Below the pieces are notes generated by a model. The model was not told where the DNA came from and did no database searches. It worked only from the letters and a program-made list of their open reading frames with translations. A stretch of 64,000 nucleotides of DNA, taken from positions 3,038,001-3,102,000 of the forward strand of contig NZ_CP059901.1 in NCBI RefSeq assembly GCF_014127285.1, written 5' to 3'. Origin of the DNA: Mumia sp. ZJ1417. Its GTDB lineage: Bacteria > Actinomycetota > Actinomycetes > Propionibacteriales > Nocardioidaceae. Shown here piece by piece: positions 34,074 to 43,327 of this stretch (positions are counted from its first letter, which is position 1; each line of letters starts with the position of its first letter). A program made the translations under genes and the position numbers.

Positions 34074-34103
34074 CGATAGACCGCGTTGACATCTGCCAGA
34101 TCG

Positions 34104-34535
34104 TCAGTGCGGCTCGCCGCGGTAGGTCCCGAACGACCAGGAGTTGCCCTCGGGATCGGCCGCGATGAAGTCCCGGCTTCCGTAGTCGGTCGTTGTCAGC
34201 TCCATGACGATCGTGGCGCCGGCCGCCTTCGCCCGCTCGTAGAGCGCGTCCGGGTCGGAGCACACGACGTACGCACCGAAGGTGCCGGCCTTCTGCTGCC
34301 AGTGGCCCTCGGTCTTCTCCGAGCCCATCATGATCCCGCCGCCCTCGGGCCAGGCCAGCTCGGCGTGCTGGACGCGGTCGCCGTCGGCGATCACGACCAC
34401 CCGGCGGAAGCCGAACGCCCGCTCCAGGAAGTCGATCATGCCGAGCGCATCGCGGGCCGCGAGGGCGGGCCACACGGTCGGTGCCGGCGTCGTGGTCTCG
34501 GTGGTCTGGTCCGTGGTCTGCTGTTCAGTGCTCAT
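34104..34535 (-). CDS. VOC-family (glyoxalase-like) protein
   Basis: 143 residues. After a Thr/Gln-rich start, the PhnB-like fold is visible: 'ALAARDALGMIDFLERAFGFR', 'DGDRVQHAELAWPEGGGIMMGSE', 'ALYERAKAAGATIVMELTTTDYG' and 'DFIAADPEGNSWSFGTY'. It lacks obvious metal-ligand identity beyond His and Glu in the usual places. It lies four bases after the AraC gene stop and probably is its partner in one message. Confidence 0.83.
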   Translation of the reverse strand: MSTEQQTTDQTTETTTPAPTVWPALAARDALGMIDFLERAFGFRRVVVIADGDRVQHAELAWPEGGGIMMGSEKTEGHWQQKAGTFGAYVVCSDPDALYERAKAAGATIVMELTTTDYGSRDFIAADPEGNSWSFGTYRGEPH

Positions 34536-34539
34536 GGCC

Positions 34540-35403
34540 TCACCCTGTCGCGGCACCGTGCCCTCCGGCTTGGATGTTTCGGCGCTCTTCGGCCAGCCAG
34601 CCCGTCGGCGACGTCCCCGCCATCGCCTGGAACTCGTGGACGAGGTGCGCATGGTCGGCGTATCCCGCACGCGCCGCGACGTCGCTGAGCGTCTCCTCCC
34701 CCGGCTGGGCGACCTGGTCCCGCACCATGGCGACCGCGCGGTCGAAGCGCACCAGCCGTCCGAGCACTTTCGGACCGAAGCCGAGCTCCTCCACGAAGAC
34801 CGCCCGCAACCGCCGCGGGCTCAGCGCGACGTGCGCGGCGAGGTCGTCGATCCGTCCGTTGCCTCCGTGGGCCACGATCCAGCGCCACCCCTCGACCACC
34901 TCGGGCCGCGGCCGGGACGCCGCCGCGCCGCTGGCCGTACGGGCACGTACGGCCAGGAAGTCACGGACCATTCCGAACCGGGTCGACCAGTCGTCCACGT
35001 CCCCGACCCGCCGGCGCAGAGCCGGTGCTGACGGGCCGAGGACATCGCCGAGGTCGAGCGCGAGACCGGGGAGGCGACTCGCGGGCGCGCCGAACAGCCA
35101 ACGCGCCGCAAACGGGTGCACCGCGAGCTGCACGCCCTCCTGGGTGTCCGGCTGGGCGATGTACGCCGGCCGCGTCGAGAGCGGACCGAGCATGTCGTAC
35201 GCGGCGACCGGCGCCTCGTCGCCCTCTCGCTCGCCCACAACCACCGGGGTGTCGAGGGCGATGACGAGCGTCAGGTACGGAGACGGCAGCCCACGGTGCA
35301 GGCGCTGCGTGACCCCGCTCTGCCGGTATCCGACCATCGAGGTGACCGCCCCCGCGAACGGGCCGCGCGGGTCCGCGCGGACGAAGTCCATGGAGGTGGT
35401 CAC
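34540..35403 (-). CDS. AraC-family transcriptional regulator
   Basis: 287 residues from a GTG. The C-terminal 100 residues carry the two helix-turn-helices ('IDDLAAHVALSPRRLRAVFVEELGFGPKVL' and 'LSDVAARAGYADHAHLVHEFQAMAGTSPTGWL'). The N-terminal part is an uncharacterised sensing domain of the kind found in actinobacterial AraC proteins ('VTSMVGYRQSGVTQRLHRG'). GATACT six bases before GTG 35403 favours this start over ATG 35391. It is followed by a VOC gene and probably controls it. Confidence 0.85.
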   Translation of the reverse strand: MTTSMDFVRADPRGPFAGAVTSMVGYRQSGVTQRLHRGLPSPYLTLVIALDTPVVVGEREGDEAPVAAYDMLGPLSTRPAYIAQPDTQEGVQLAVHPFAARWLFGAPASRLPGLALDLGDVLGPSAPALRRRVGDVDDWSTRFGMVRDFLAVRARTASGAAASRPRPEVVEGWRWIVAHGGNGRIDDLAAHVALSPRRLRAVFVEELGFGPKVLGRLVRFDRAVAMVRDQVAQPGEETLSDVAARAGYADHAHLVHEFQAMAGTSPTGWLAEERRNIQAGGHGAATG

Positions 35404-35409
35404 GCTTTG

Positions 35410-35415
35410 AGTATC
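35410..35415 (-). promoter_or_regulatory. -10 box of the AraC gene (leaderless)
   Basis: GATACT on the minus strand, six bases before GTG 35403; no Shine-Dalgarno site is present. Confidence 0.45.
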
Positions 35416-35445
35416 CGCCCGATCGGTGCCGCAGGGCAGCCGCGA

Positions 35446-35451
35446 TAGCCT
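35446..35451 (+). promoter_or_regulatory. -10 box of trmL (leaderless)
   Basis: TAGCCT, six bases before ATG 35458. Confidence 0.5.
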
Positions 35452-35457
35452 CGGACG

Positions 35458-35922
35458 ATGTTCCGAATCCTCTACTACGAGCCGCGGATCCCGCCCAACA
35501 CGGGCAATGCGATCCGCTTGGCGGCCGCGACCGGCGCCCAGCTGCATCTTGTGGAGCCGCTGGGGTTCGACCTGTCCGACGCCAAGCTCAAGCGGGCCGG
35601 ACTGGACTACCACGACCTGGCGGACGTCTCGGTCCACGCCGACCTCGAGGCCGCGTTCAAGGCGCTCGACCCGGTCCGCGTGTTCGCGTTCACGACCGCC
35701 GCCACGACCTCGTACGCGGACATCGCGTACGAGCCCGGCGACGTGTTCCTCTTCGGGCCGGAGCCGACGGGGCTGCCCGAGCACGTCCTCGCCGACCGGC
35801 GCGTGACCGATCGGCTGCGGATCCCGATGCAGCCGGCACGTCGCTCGCTCAACCTCGCCAACTCGACGGCGATCGTCGTGTACGAGGCGTGGCGCCAGCA
35901 GGCCTACGCCGGAGGCGTGTAG
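35458..35922 (+). CDS. trmL: tRNA (cytidine(34)-2'-O)-methyltransferase
   Basis: 154 residues of the SPOUT fold. 'YYEPRIPPNTGNAIRLAAATG' at the start, 'FLFGPEPTGLPEHVL' and 'RIPMQPARRSLNLANSTAIVVYEAWRQQ' form the knotted SAM site and match TrmL closely. It methylates the ribose of the wobble base in leucine tRNAs; a tRNA-Leu gene lies 1.7 kb upstream, though that may be chance. Its stop codon lies in the first copy of a 30-base tandem duplication. Confidence 0.92.
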   Translation: MFRILYYEPRIPPNTGNAIRLAAATGAQLHLVEPLGFDLSDAKLKRAGLDYHDLADVSVHADLEAAFKALDPVRVFAFTTAATTSYADIAYEPGDVFLFGPEPTGLPEHVLADRRVTDRLRIPMQPARRSLNLANSTAIVVYEAWRQQAYAGGV

Positions 35923-35970
35923 CTCGTCAAGCACAGCGCCGGAGGCGTGTAGCTCGTCAAGCACAGCGCC
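35911..35970. repeat. perfect 30-base tandem duplication over the trmL stop
   Basis: The 30-base unit at 35911-35940 is repeated exactly at 35941-35970, and a third degenerate start (GAAGGCGTCTAG) follows at 35971. The first copy holds the last three trmL codons and the stop (GGAGGCGTGTAG). Each copy preserves that stop in frame, since 30 is a multiple of three. Looks like a recent slippage or duplication event. Confidence 0.95.
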
Positions 35971-35978
35971 GAAGGCGT

Positions 35979-36371
35979 CTAGGACGCCACGGCGGCGGGA
36001 CGGCGACGCGGCCGTACGACCCGGCGTACGAGCGCGATCACGACCAGCGCCGCCGCGAAGATCCACCACGCACCCGCCTGCTCGAGACCGGGGCTCGACT
36101 CACCGACGATCCATGCGTACGCGGCCACCATGAACGCTCCCCCGAGCGTCACCAGCATCGCCGGAACGAACATCGTCACGAGCGCGGCGCCGAGGATGAC
36201 GAGGCCGACCTGACGGATGTCGTCCTGGTTCGTGTACCACCAGAGCGCGTCCGCACTCATCCCCTCGGGGTCGGGCATCCCGGTGGAGCTCAGCGCACGC
36301 CACGTCGCGACGAACGCCACTGCCCACGCGATGAGGGCGGCGATGCGCAGGAGCGGCAGCAGCGTACGCAC
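35979..36371 (-). CDS. four-helix membrane protein, unknown function
   Basis: 130 residues. Segments: 'LLRIAALIAWAVAFVATWRAL', 'IRQVGLVILGAALVTMFVPA', 'MLVTLGGAFMVAAYAWIVG' and 'GAWWIFAAALVVIALVRRVV', with a basic tail. It starts eight bases beyond the rdgB stop and ends against the tandem repeat, so it is the last gene of the murI-MBL-rph-rdgB operon. I do not recognise the family. Confidence 0.7.
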   Translation of the reverse strand: MRTLLPLLRIAALIAWAVAFVATWRALSSTGMPDPEGMSADALWWYTNQDDIRQVGLVILGAALVTMFVPAMLVTLGGAFMVAAYAWIVGESSPGLEQAGAWWIFAAALVVIALVRRVVRPRRRPAAVAS

Positions 36372-36378
36372 AGCGGCC

Positions 36379-36993
36379 TCAGGCCAGCAGCGCGACGAGG
36401 TGCGGGACCATCGCGCGCAGTGCGTTGCCCCGGTGGCTGATCGCGTCCTTGTCCGCGGGGGTCAGCTCGGCGGTCGACACGTCGTAGCCGTCGGCCGCGA
36501 ACAGCGGGTCGTACCCGAAGCCCCCGTCACCGGTCGCCTCGCGCTGGATCCGGCCGCGCATGATGCCGATCTCGACGACCTCCGCCCCGCTCGGCATCGT
36601 GAGCGCCATCGCGCACCGGAACTCCGCGCCGCGGCGCTCGTCCGGCACGTCGGCCAGCTGGTCGAGCAGCAGCGCGTTGTTGCGCGCATCAGACTTGGGT
36701 CGACCGCCCCAGCGAGCCGAGAGCACGCCCGGCATGCCGTTGAGGGCGTCCACGCACAGACCGGAGTCGTCGGCCAGCGACGGCAGGCCGGTCGCCTTCG
36801 CCGCGGCACGCGCCTTGAGCAGCGCGTTGCCCTCGAAGGTCGGCTGGTCCTCTACCGGCTCGGCGAAGTCACCGATGTCGCCCAGCCCCAGCACCTCGAT
36901 GCCCGGGAGCTCGGGCTCCAGGATGCGGCGCAGCTCGGCGAGCTTGCCCGTGTTGTGGCTCGCCAGGACGACCCGGCGCCCCGCCTCGCTCAC
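36379..36993 (-). CDS. rdgB: XTP/dITP pyrophosphatase
   Basis: 204 residues of the HAM1/RdgB family, which hydrolyses non-canonical purine triphosphates (ITP, dITP, XTP). '[18 protein letters not shown]' is the start motif; '[27 protein letters not shown]' the metal site; '[15 protein letters not shown]' and '[11 protein letters not shown]' the base-recognition motifs. It overlaps rph by four bases. Confidence 0.96.
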   Translation of the reverse strand: MSEAGRRVVLASHNTGKLAELRRILEPELPGIEVLGLGDIGDFAEPVEDQPTFEGNALLKARAAAKATGLPSLADDSGLCVDALNGMPGVLSARWGGRPKSDARNNALLLDQLADVPDERRGAEFRCAMALTMPSGAEVVEIGIMRGRIQREATGDGGFGYDPLFAADGYDVSTAELTPADKDAISHRGNALRAMVPHLVALLA

Positions 36994-37721
36994 GCCGCGC
37001 CCCCACCGAGCGCGGCCGCCTGGATCGCCGTGAGATCGGCGCAGCCCTTCTCGGCGAGCGCCAGCAGCGCGTCGAGCTCCACACGGTCGAACGGCGCGCC
37101 CTCAGCGGTCCCCTGGACCTCGACGAATGCGCCCGAGCCGGTCATCACGACGTTCATGTCCGTCTCGGCGCGGACGTCCTCGGTGTACGGGAGGTCGAGC
37201 ATCGGGGTGCCGTCGATGATCCCCACCGACACCGCAGAGACCGACCCGGTGAGCGGCTCCGCCACCAGCGAGCCGCGCCCCCGCAGGTAGGAGACGGCGT
37301 CCGCCAGGGCGACGTACGCGCCGGTGATCGCTGCCGTGCGGGTGCCGCCGTCGGCCTGGAGGACGTCGCAGTCGATGACGATCGTGTTCTCGCCGAGCGC
37401 CTTGTAGTCGATCACGGCACGCAGCGAGCGCCCGATCAGGCGCGAGATCTCGTGCGTACGACCGCCGATGCGGCCCTTCACGGACTCGCGGTCGGACCGG
37501 GTGTGGGTCGCGCGCGGCAGCATCGCATACTCGGCCGTCACCCAGCCGAGGCCGGAGTCACGACGCCAGCGCGGCACCCCCTCGGTCACGCTCGCGGCGC
37601 ACAGCACCCGCGTACGTCCGAACTCGACCAGCACCGATCCCTCGGCGTAGTCGAGCCAGTTGCGGGTGATGGTGACCGGACGCAGCTCGTCGACGGCGCG
37701 GCCGTCCTCGCGGGAAGTCAT
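36990..37721 (-). CDS. rph: ribonuclease PH
   Basis: 243 residues. It trims the 3' ends of tRNA precursors by phosphorolysis. '[19 protein letters not shown]', '[21 protein letters not shown]', '[32 protein letters not shown]' and '[21 protein letters not shown]' match the family throughout. TAGGCT seven bases before the ATG suggests a promoter inside the operon, in the gap to the MBL gene. Confidence 0.96.
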   Translation of the reverse strand: MTSREDGRAVDELRPVTITRNWLDYAEGSVLVEFGRTRVLCAASVTEGVPRWRRDSGLGWVTAEYAMLPRATHTRSDRESVKGRIGGRTHEISRLIGRSLRAVIDYKALGENTIVIDCDVLQADGGTRTAAITGAYVALADAVSYLRGRGSLVAEPLTGSVSAVSVGIIDGTPMLDLPYTEDVRAETDMNVVMTGSGAFVEVQGTAEGAPFDRVELDALLALAEKGCADLTAIQAAALGGGAA

Positions 37722-37728
37722 GCCCGCG

Positions 37729-37734
37729 AGCCTA
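37729..37734 (-). promoter_or_regulatory. -10 box of rph (leaderless)
   Basis: TAGGCT on the minus strand, seven bases before ATG 37721. Confidence 0.5.
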
Positions 37735-37758
37735 ACGCGGTGACCGTACGGGCCTGCG

Positions 37759-38520
37759 TCACACCTCGTAGACGTTGCCCGGGACCACGAGCTCGCTCTG
37801 CCCGGCGAACGCGGCCTTGGCCTCTGAGGCGACGACGTCGTGGTCGGTCCAGGTCGGCACGTGGGTGAGCAGCAGACGACCGACACCGGCCTCCGTCGCC
37901 GCGACGCCGGCGTCCGTCCCCGAGAGATGGAGATGGGGTGGGTTGCCCCCGGCGTCGACGAACGAAGCCTCGCAGAGGAAGACGTCGGCATCACGGGCCG
38001 CGTCCGCGAGCGCCGGCGTCGGGCCGGTGTCGCCCGAGTAGACGAGAACCCGCCCGTCGGTCTCGATCCGCAGCGCATACGACTCGACAGGGTGGTCGAC
38101 CAGAGTCGGCGTCACTGTGAACGGGCCCAGCGTCGCCGGCTCGCCGTCGGTCCACGCGAAGACGTCGAGCTCCTCGGTCATGCCGGGATCGCGCGGGAGG
38201 TCGTACGCCTCGGCGAACCGCTGCGCACTCCCTTCGGGGCCCCACAGGGGGATGCGTGGGAGCGGGCCACCAGGGACGTACTTGCGGTAGACGTACATCC
38301 CGCAGATGTCCATGTAGTGGTCCGGGTGCAGGTGCGAGACCGCGATCGCGTCGAGGTCCTCGATCGCGGCGTACTGCTGCAGGACACCGAGCGCACCATT
38401 GCCGAGATCCACGACGAGTCGGTAGGTACGGCCCTCGTACGGCGCCTCGACGAGATAGCAGCTGGCGGCGGAGTCGGGCCCTGGGTAGGAGCCTGCGCAC
38501 CCGATGATCGTGAGCCTCAT
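37759..38520 (-). CDS. metallo-beta-lactamase-fold hydrolase (Rv1339-type)
   Basis: 253 residues. The metal motif is '[14 protein letters not shown]' (HxHxDH), with '[11 protein letters not shown]' and '[11 protein letters not shown]' completing the site. It sits between rph and murI, the place of the M. tuberculosis Rv1339 phosphodiesterase, which acts on cyclic nucleotides; the same activity here is inference. It overlaps murI by four bases (ATGA). Confidence 0.88.
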   Translation of the reverse strand: MRLTIIGCAGSYPGPDSAASCYLVEAPYEGRTYRLVVDLGNGALGVLQQYAAIEDLDAIAVSHLHPDHYMDICGMYVYRKYVPGGPLPRIPLWGPEGSAQRFAEAYDLPRDPGMTEELDVFAWTDGEPATLGPFTVTPTLVDHPVESYALRIETDGRVLVYSGDTGPTPALADAARDADVFLCEASFVDAGGNPPHLHLSGTDAGVAATEAGVGRLLLTHVPTWTDHDVVASEAKAAFAGQSELVVPGNVYEV

Positions 38521-39338
38521 GCGCCCACCCACGCGGTGATGCCCATCGAGGAGAACTGGTCGACCTGCTCGATCTCGGGGCCGAGGAAGCGACGGCCGAG
38601 CGTACGGAACTGCTCCGGCTGGCCCGTCGTGAGGAAGCGGTGCTCGGGCAGCGTGTCCGTGGTGCGCTCGAGCTCGTGGCGCACCAGCAGCGCGTACACG
38701 TCCTTGGCGGTCTCGTCGGCGCTCGACACCAGCGTCACGTCGTCTCCCATCACGTACGAGATCACGCCGGTCAGCAGCGGATAGTGAGTGCAGCCGAGCA
38801 CGAGCGTGTCCACGCCGGCGGCCTGCAGCGGCGCGAGGTATTCGTGGGCGACCTCCAGCAGCTCGGGCCCGGACGTCACCCCTGCCTCGACGAACTCGAC
38901 GAAGCGTGGGCACGCCTCGACGGTCAGCTGGACGGTCGGGTTGGCGGCGAACGCATCGTCGTAGGCCATCGAGGCCTTTGTCGCGCGCGTGCAGATCACG
39001 CCGACATGGTGGTTGCGGGTAGCCGCGACCGCACGTCGAGTCGCGGGCACGATCACCTCGACGACCGGCACGTCGTAGCGTTCGCGGGCGTCGCGGAGCA
39101 CGGCGGCACTCGCCGAGTTGCACGCGATGACCAGCGCCTTCACGCCCTGGGTGACGAGGTGGTCGAGGCACTCGAGGGCGTACTCGCGGACGTCACCGAT
39201 CGGCTGCGGCCCGTACGGCTGCCGGGCTGTGTCGCCGAGATAGAGGACCGCCTCGTTCGGCAGCTGGTCGATCACGGCACGAGCGACGGTGAGACCGCCG
39301 AAGCCGGAGTCGAAGATGCCGATGGGCGCGTCGTTCAC
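38517..39338 (-). CDS. murI: glutamate racemase
   Basis: 273 residues. It makes D-glutamate for peptidoglycan. '[17 protein letters not shown]', 'GDTARQPYG', 'VIACNSASA' (first catalytic Cys) and '[11 protein letters not shown]' (second) are all present. The GTG start at 39338 is preceded by TAGGCT at seven bases, so this is the first, leaderless gene of the murI-MBL-rph-rdgB operon. Confidence 0.96.
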   Translation of the reverse strand: MNDAPIGIFDSGFGGLTVARAVIDQLPNEAVLYLGDTARQPYGPQPIGDVREYALECLDHLVTQGVKALVIACNSASAAVLRDARERYDVPVVEVIVPATRRAVAATRNHHVGVICTRATKASMAYDDAFAANPTVQLTVEACPRFVEFVEAGVTSGPELLEVAHEYLAPLQAAGVDTLVLGCTHYPLLTGVISYVMGDDVTLVSSADETAKDVYALLVRHELERTTDTLPEHRFLTTGQPEQFRTLGRRFLGPEIEQVDQFSSMGITAWVGA

Positions 39339-39345
39339 CCGAGCG

Positions 39346-39351
39346 AGCCTA
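39346..39351 (-). promoter_or_regulatory. -10 box of murI (leaderless)
   Basis: TAGGCT on the minus strand, seven bases before GTG 39338; it supports the GTG over the ATG 13 codons upstream. Confidence 0.55.
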
Positions 39352-39468
39352 GTGGGCGATTCACACGCACGAAACACATTGCGGTCCAGGCCACACGGCG
39401 CGTCGCGTCACCCACCGGCTGGTCGAGCAGCCGCGAGGAACGAGCGGCGTGTCCACACCACGCTCCCC

Positions 39469-39474
39469 TACAGT
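39469..39474 (+). promoter_or_regulatory. -10 box of the DinB-like gene (leaderless)
   Basis: TACAGT, six bases before ATG 39481. Confidence 0.5.
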
Positions 39475-39480
39475 CCCTCC

Positions 39481-39984
39481 ATGAGACGAGTTCCTTTCAC
39501 CGGAGACGAGAAGGAGAGCCTGTACGTGGCTCTCGACCGGCACCGCGACGCCATCTTGTGGAAGATCGACGGGTTGTCCGACGACGACCTGCGGCGGCCC
39601 ATCGTGCCGTCAGGCACGACGCTCCTCGGGATGGTCAAGCACCTGGCGTCCGTCGACTACGCCTGGTTCTGCTCGACGTTCGGCCGCGAGTCGCTCGAGG
39701 TCCCGGCCGACGAGGACGACTGGGACGCCGACTGGCGCATCGAGCCGTGGGAGACGACCGAGGGCGTGCTCGCCTACTTCGCGATGGCGCGCAAGGCCGC
39801 CGACGAGGTGATCCACGACCTGGACCTCACCGACACCGGCACGGCCTGGTACGGCCCGACGGTCTCGCTGCGATGGGTGTTGATCCACATGGTCGAGGAG
39901 TACGCCCGCCACGCCGGCCACGCGGACATCCTCCGCGAGCTGGTCGACGGGGCGACGGGCCCGTTCGAGGGCTACCCGACCTGA
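39481..39984 (+). CDS. DinB-like / DUF664 metal-binding protein
   Basis: 167 residues. Four-helix DinB fold: 'LYVALDRHRDAILWKIDGLSDDDLRRP', 'LLGMVKHLASVDYAWFCSTFG' (first His), and 'SLRWVLIHMVEEYARHAGHADILRELVDG' (two more His), the three-His metal site. Family members are thiol-S-transferases or unknown. It breaks the minus-strand block between murI and cysM, where M. tuberculosis has a rhomboid gene, and is followed by the nested palindrome. Confidence 0.87.
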   Translation: MRRVPFTGDEKESLYVALDRHRDAILWKIDGLSDDDLRRPIVPSGTTLLGMVKHLASVDYAWFCSTFGRESLEVPADEDDWDADWRIEPWETTEGVLAYFAMARKAADEVIHDLDLTDTGTAWYGPTVSLRWVLIHMVEEYARHAGHADILRELVDGATGPFEGYPT

Positions 39985-39997
39985 GCGATGGTCCCGC

Positions 39998-40096
39998 CCC
40001 TCCCATTTTCCGTTGGCCCCAAGGAAGAGTGCAGGCCCCACCGCGCATGTGCGGTGGGGCAACACTTCTTCGTTGGGGCCAACGGAAAGTGGAGGG
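39998..40096. terminator. nested double palindrome between convergent genes
   Basis: TTCCGTTGGCCCCAA (40008-40022) is exactly complementary to 40073-40087, and the pairing extends imperfectly outward to CCCTCC/GGAGGG. Inside it, GCCCCACCGC (40035-40044) and GCGGTGGGGC (40051-40060) form a 10-base stem with loop GCATGT, and a weaker AAGAGTG/CACTTCTT pairing lies between. It fills the 113 bases between the DinB-like and cysM stops. It probably ends transcription from both sides, but its size and nesting are unusual. Confidence 0.75.
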
Positions 40097-40097
40097 C

Positions 40098-41072
<975 letters not shown>

Positions 41073-41351
41073 TCAGCGCGAACCGCCCGCGACCGCGGGC
41101 AGGATCACGACGACGTCGCCATCGGACAGCGGCGTCTCGAGGCCGCCGGAGAACCGGATGTCCTCGTCGTTGACATAGATGTTGACGAAGCGACGCGGCT
41201 GGCCGTCCTCGACCAGCCGGTCCTTGATGCCGGAGTGGTTCGCCTCCAGGTCCTCGATCAGCGCGCTGACCGAGTCACCGGCGGCGGACACCTTCTTCTC
41301 GCCGTCGGTGTAGGTGCGGAGAATGGTGGGGACTCGGACCTCGATGGCCAT
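41073..41351 (-). CDS. cysO: ubiquitin-like sulfur-carrier protein CysO with C-terminal GGSR
   Basis: 92 residues of the MoaD/ThiS fold. 'VRVPTILRTYTDGEKKVSA', 'RFVNIYVNDEDIRFSGGLETPL' and 'SDGDVVVILPAVAGG' match CysO; the Gly-Gly is thiocarboxylated and carries sulfide to CysM. Here two residues (Ser-Arg) follow the Gly-Gly (residues 89-90), so processing is needed first. The neighbouring Mec JAMM peptidase could do this. It overlaps the mec stop by a base. Confidence 0.94.
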   Translation of the reverse strand: MAIEVRVPTILRTYTDGEKKVSAAGDSVSALIEDLEANHSGIKDRLVEDGQPRRFVNIYVNDEDIRFSGGLETPLSDGDVVVILPAVAGGSR

Positions 41352-41812
41352 CAGACGTCTGCTTCCTTCGAACGGGTGCTTACGTCGTCGTAACGTTCAA
41401 CGACCTTGACTTCTTCCTCGGTGACCTCACCGTCGACGATCCGGTACGACCGGAACTCGACGGGGCCGGACTCGTGTGCGCCGTCACGGGTCGACACGAG
41501 GACGTAGTGGGCCCCGGGCTCACCGGCGAGGTTGACGTCCGTACGGGATGGGTAGGCCTCGGTCGCGGTGTGCGAGTGGTAGACGACGACGGGCTCCTCG
41601 TCGTTGTCGTCCATCTCCTGGTAGAGCCGCAGCAGGTCGGTCGAGTCGAACTCGTAGAACGTGGGCGACATCGCCGCGTTGACCATCGGCGCGAAGCGCG
41701 TCGGCAGATCGGATCCGACGGCCCCCGCGACCACGCCGCAGGCCTCGTCGGGATGGTCCCGACGGGCGTGCGCGATGATCGCGTCGTAGGTCGCCTGGTC
41801 GATGGTCAGCAT
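41351..41812 (-). CDS. mec: Mec+ (JAMM metalloprotease acting on CysO)
   Basis: 153 residues of the MPN/JAB fold. The JAMM site is complete: Glu23 in 'DEACGVVAG', His79 and His81 in 'VVYHSHTATEAYPSRTD', then Ser89 and Asp92. In M. tuberculosis Mec+ releases cysteine from the CysO-cysteine adduct. It is the first gene of mec-cysO-cysM; TACCCT seven bases before the ATG is the promoter candidate. Confidence 0.94.
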   Translation of the reverse strand: MLTIDQATYDAIIAHARRDHPDEACGVVAGAVGSDLPTRFAPMVNAAMSPTFYEFDSTDLLRLYQEMDDNDEEPVVVYHSHTATEAYPSRTDVNLAGEPGAHYVLVSTRDGAHESGPVEFRSYRIVDGEVTEEEVKVVERYDDVSTRSKEADV

Positions 41813-41819
41813 GCCTCAC

Positions 41820-41825
41820 AGGGTA
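41820..41825 (-). promoter_or_regulatory. -10 box of mec-cysO-cysM (leaderless)
   Basis: TACCCT on the minus strand, seven bases before ATG 41812. Confidence 0.45.
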
Positions 41826-41892
41826 CGCGGTCCCGAATGGCGGACGCCCGGCATCCACCATGCGGGAAGCCGAGCGTGTGGGACAGTGCACG

Positions 41893-42390
41893 TCAGGGTG
41901 TCGCAGGGCCACCGAGCGGCCAGGTCCGTACGACCCGTCGTCGCCGTGCATCGCCGTCCGGGCGCATCGCGACCAGCGAGACGTCCTCGAGCCGTACGGG
42001 CGCGCCGATCTCCACACCGCGCCCGCGCTGCTCGGACACGTGGGGTCGGAACCGGTCGCCGACGTGCCGCATCGCCCGGACGTCGACGCCGACATCGTCG
42101 AGCGCGGCGAGCATCGCGCGGTGCAGGGCGTCGATCTCGTCCACGCGGGCCAGCTCGGCGACGCGGACCTCGCGGCGCCGTCCGAACCAGGTGTCGGCGA
42201 CAGCGCGGGTATCGATCGGCGGGCGGCCGGCGAGCACACCGCTCAGCGCTCCGACGACGTCGTCCTCGGCGGCGTCGAAGGGCGGGACCCACGTGACGTG
42301 CAACGGCCAGGCGTCGCGGCCGAACTCCTCCGGCGCAGGTTCAGACTCGACAAACGTGACCACGCACCAGCGCGTACGGTCACCGGCCAC
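41893..42390 (-). CDS. 2H phosphoesterase-like (2'-5' RNA ligase family) protein
   Basis: 165 residues from a GTG at 42390; a TTG at 42414 overlapping the neighbour's end is another option. Two HxT/S motifs are visible: 'DAWPLHVTWVPPF' (His-x-Thr) and 'DRFRPHVSEQRGRG' (His-x-Ser), the catalytic pair of the 2H superfamily. Such proteins hydrolyse or ligate 2'-5' or cyclic phosphates of RNA or nucleotides. It occupies the place of a P1 peptidase in the M. tuberculosis block, and lies between mec and the DUF2017 gene. Confidence 0.72.
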   Translation of the reverse strand: MAGDRTRWCVVTFVESEPAPEEFGRDAWPLHVTWVPPFDAAEDDVVGALSGVLAGRPPIDTRAVADTWFGRRREVRVAELARVDEIDALHRAMLAALDDVGVDVRAMRHVGDRFRPHVSEQRGRGVEIGAPVRLEDVSLVAMRPDGDARRRRVVRTWPLGGPATP

Positions 42391-42394
42391 GTCG

Positions 42395-42976
42395 TCAGTC
42401 CAGCGCGCTGACAAGCGACTCCTGCACGAAGCCCAGCCAGTCGTAGATGTCGACGACGACGGACACCGCCTGATCGTCGCTCTCGGCAGCGGCCTCGGCG
42501 TCCTCCTCGGACTCGATCCCGAGCCTGACGGCGAGCGCCAGCCGGATGTCGGTCAGCGCCCGCATCCACGACTGCGCAGCACGGTCGCCGAGCTCGACCT
42601 CGACCGGGTCCTCGGAGCTCTCGGGGTCCTCGAGATCGAAGCCACCCGCGACCAGCGAGGCCACCACAGCCTGCGCGTTCTCGACCTTCACGGTGGACAG
42701 GCCCCGCTCGGTGAAGCGACGGAAGTCACCGGCCGCCTCGTCGTCGTCGCGGTAGGCGTCGGGCAGCAGGCGGCGCAGCACCGGGTCCTCCGGCGGCAAC
42801 GACGAGCCGGTCGTGCCGAGCTGGCCGAACAGCGGGTCGATCGACGACTCCTCAGGCCCGTTGCGGTCGCGCAGCAGCTCGATGATCTGACCGAGCAGGT
42901 TGATGAGGAGCGCCGCCTCGGCCGGCTCGAACTCTGCCCGGATCCGGCCGCGCTTGCGCCGCTCGAACGCCTTCAC
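42395..42976 (-). CDS. DUF2017 protein
   Basis: 193 residues from a GTG preceded by GGGAGGA. '[32 protein letters not shown]' is the family start, and '[18 protein letters not shown]' and '[16 protein letters not shown]' the conserved end. It follows clpS directly (4-base overlap), as in most actinobacteria. The family is thought to act with ClpS or in its regulation, but its role is not established. Confidence 0.88.
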   Translation of the reverse strand: MKAFERRKRGRIRAEFEPAEAALLINLLGQIIELLRDRNGPEESSIDPLFGQLGTTGSSLPPEDPVLRRLLPDAYRDDDEAAGDFRRFTERGLSTVKVENAQAVVASLVAGGFDLEDPESSEDPVEVELGDRAAQSWMRALTDIRLALAVRLGIESEEDAEAAAESDDQAVSVVVDIYDWLGFVQESLVSALD

Positions 42977-43269
42977 GCGTCCTCCCGCTGGAGGGTCGCC
43001 CACAGGCCGTACTCGTGCATCGCCTGCACGTGCCGCTCCATCTCTTCGCGCGGGCCGGACGAGACCACGGCCCTGCCGTCGTTGTGCACCTTCATCATCA
43101 GCTCGTGCGCCTTGGCGTCGGAGTAGCCGAAGTAGTTCTTGAACACGTAGGCCACGTACGACATCAGGTTGACCGGGTCGTTCCAGACGATGGTGACCCA
43201 CGGTCGGTCGAGCTCGGTGACCTCGTCGGTCTCCGGCTCGTCGAGCTCGATCGGCGCTGGCGTGCTCAC
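42973..43269 (-). CDS. clpS: ATP-dependent Clp protease adaptor ClpS
   Basis: 98 residues from GTG 43269, or 101 from ATG 43278. '[21 protein letters not shown]' contains the N-degron pocket region, and '[25 protein letters not shown]' and '[13 protein letters not shown]' the rest. It passes proteins with N-terminal destabilising residues to ClpC/ClpA. CACAAT lies seven bases before the GTG, which fits a leaderless message starting there. It is the first gene of the minus-strand block. Confidence 0.93.
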   Translation of the reverse strand: MSTPAPIELDEPETDEVTELDRPWVTIVWNDPVNLMSYVAYVFKNYFGYSDAKAHELMMKVHNDGRAVVSSGPREEMERHVQAMHEYGLWATLQREDA

Positions 43270-43327
43270 CTGCACCATTGTGGCGCACGTGCAAACCCCG
43301 ATCGCCTGGCCCTGCTGCCCTGCTGTG

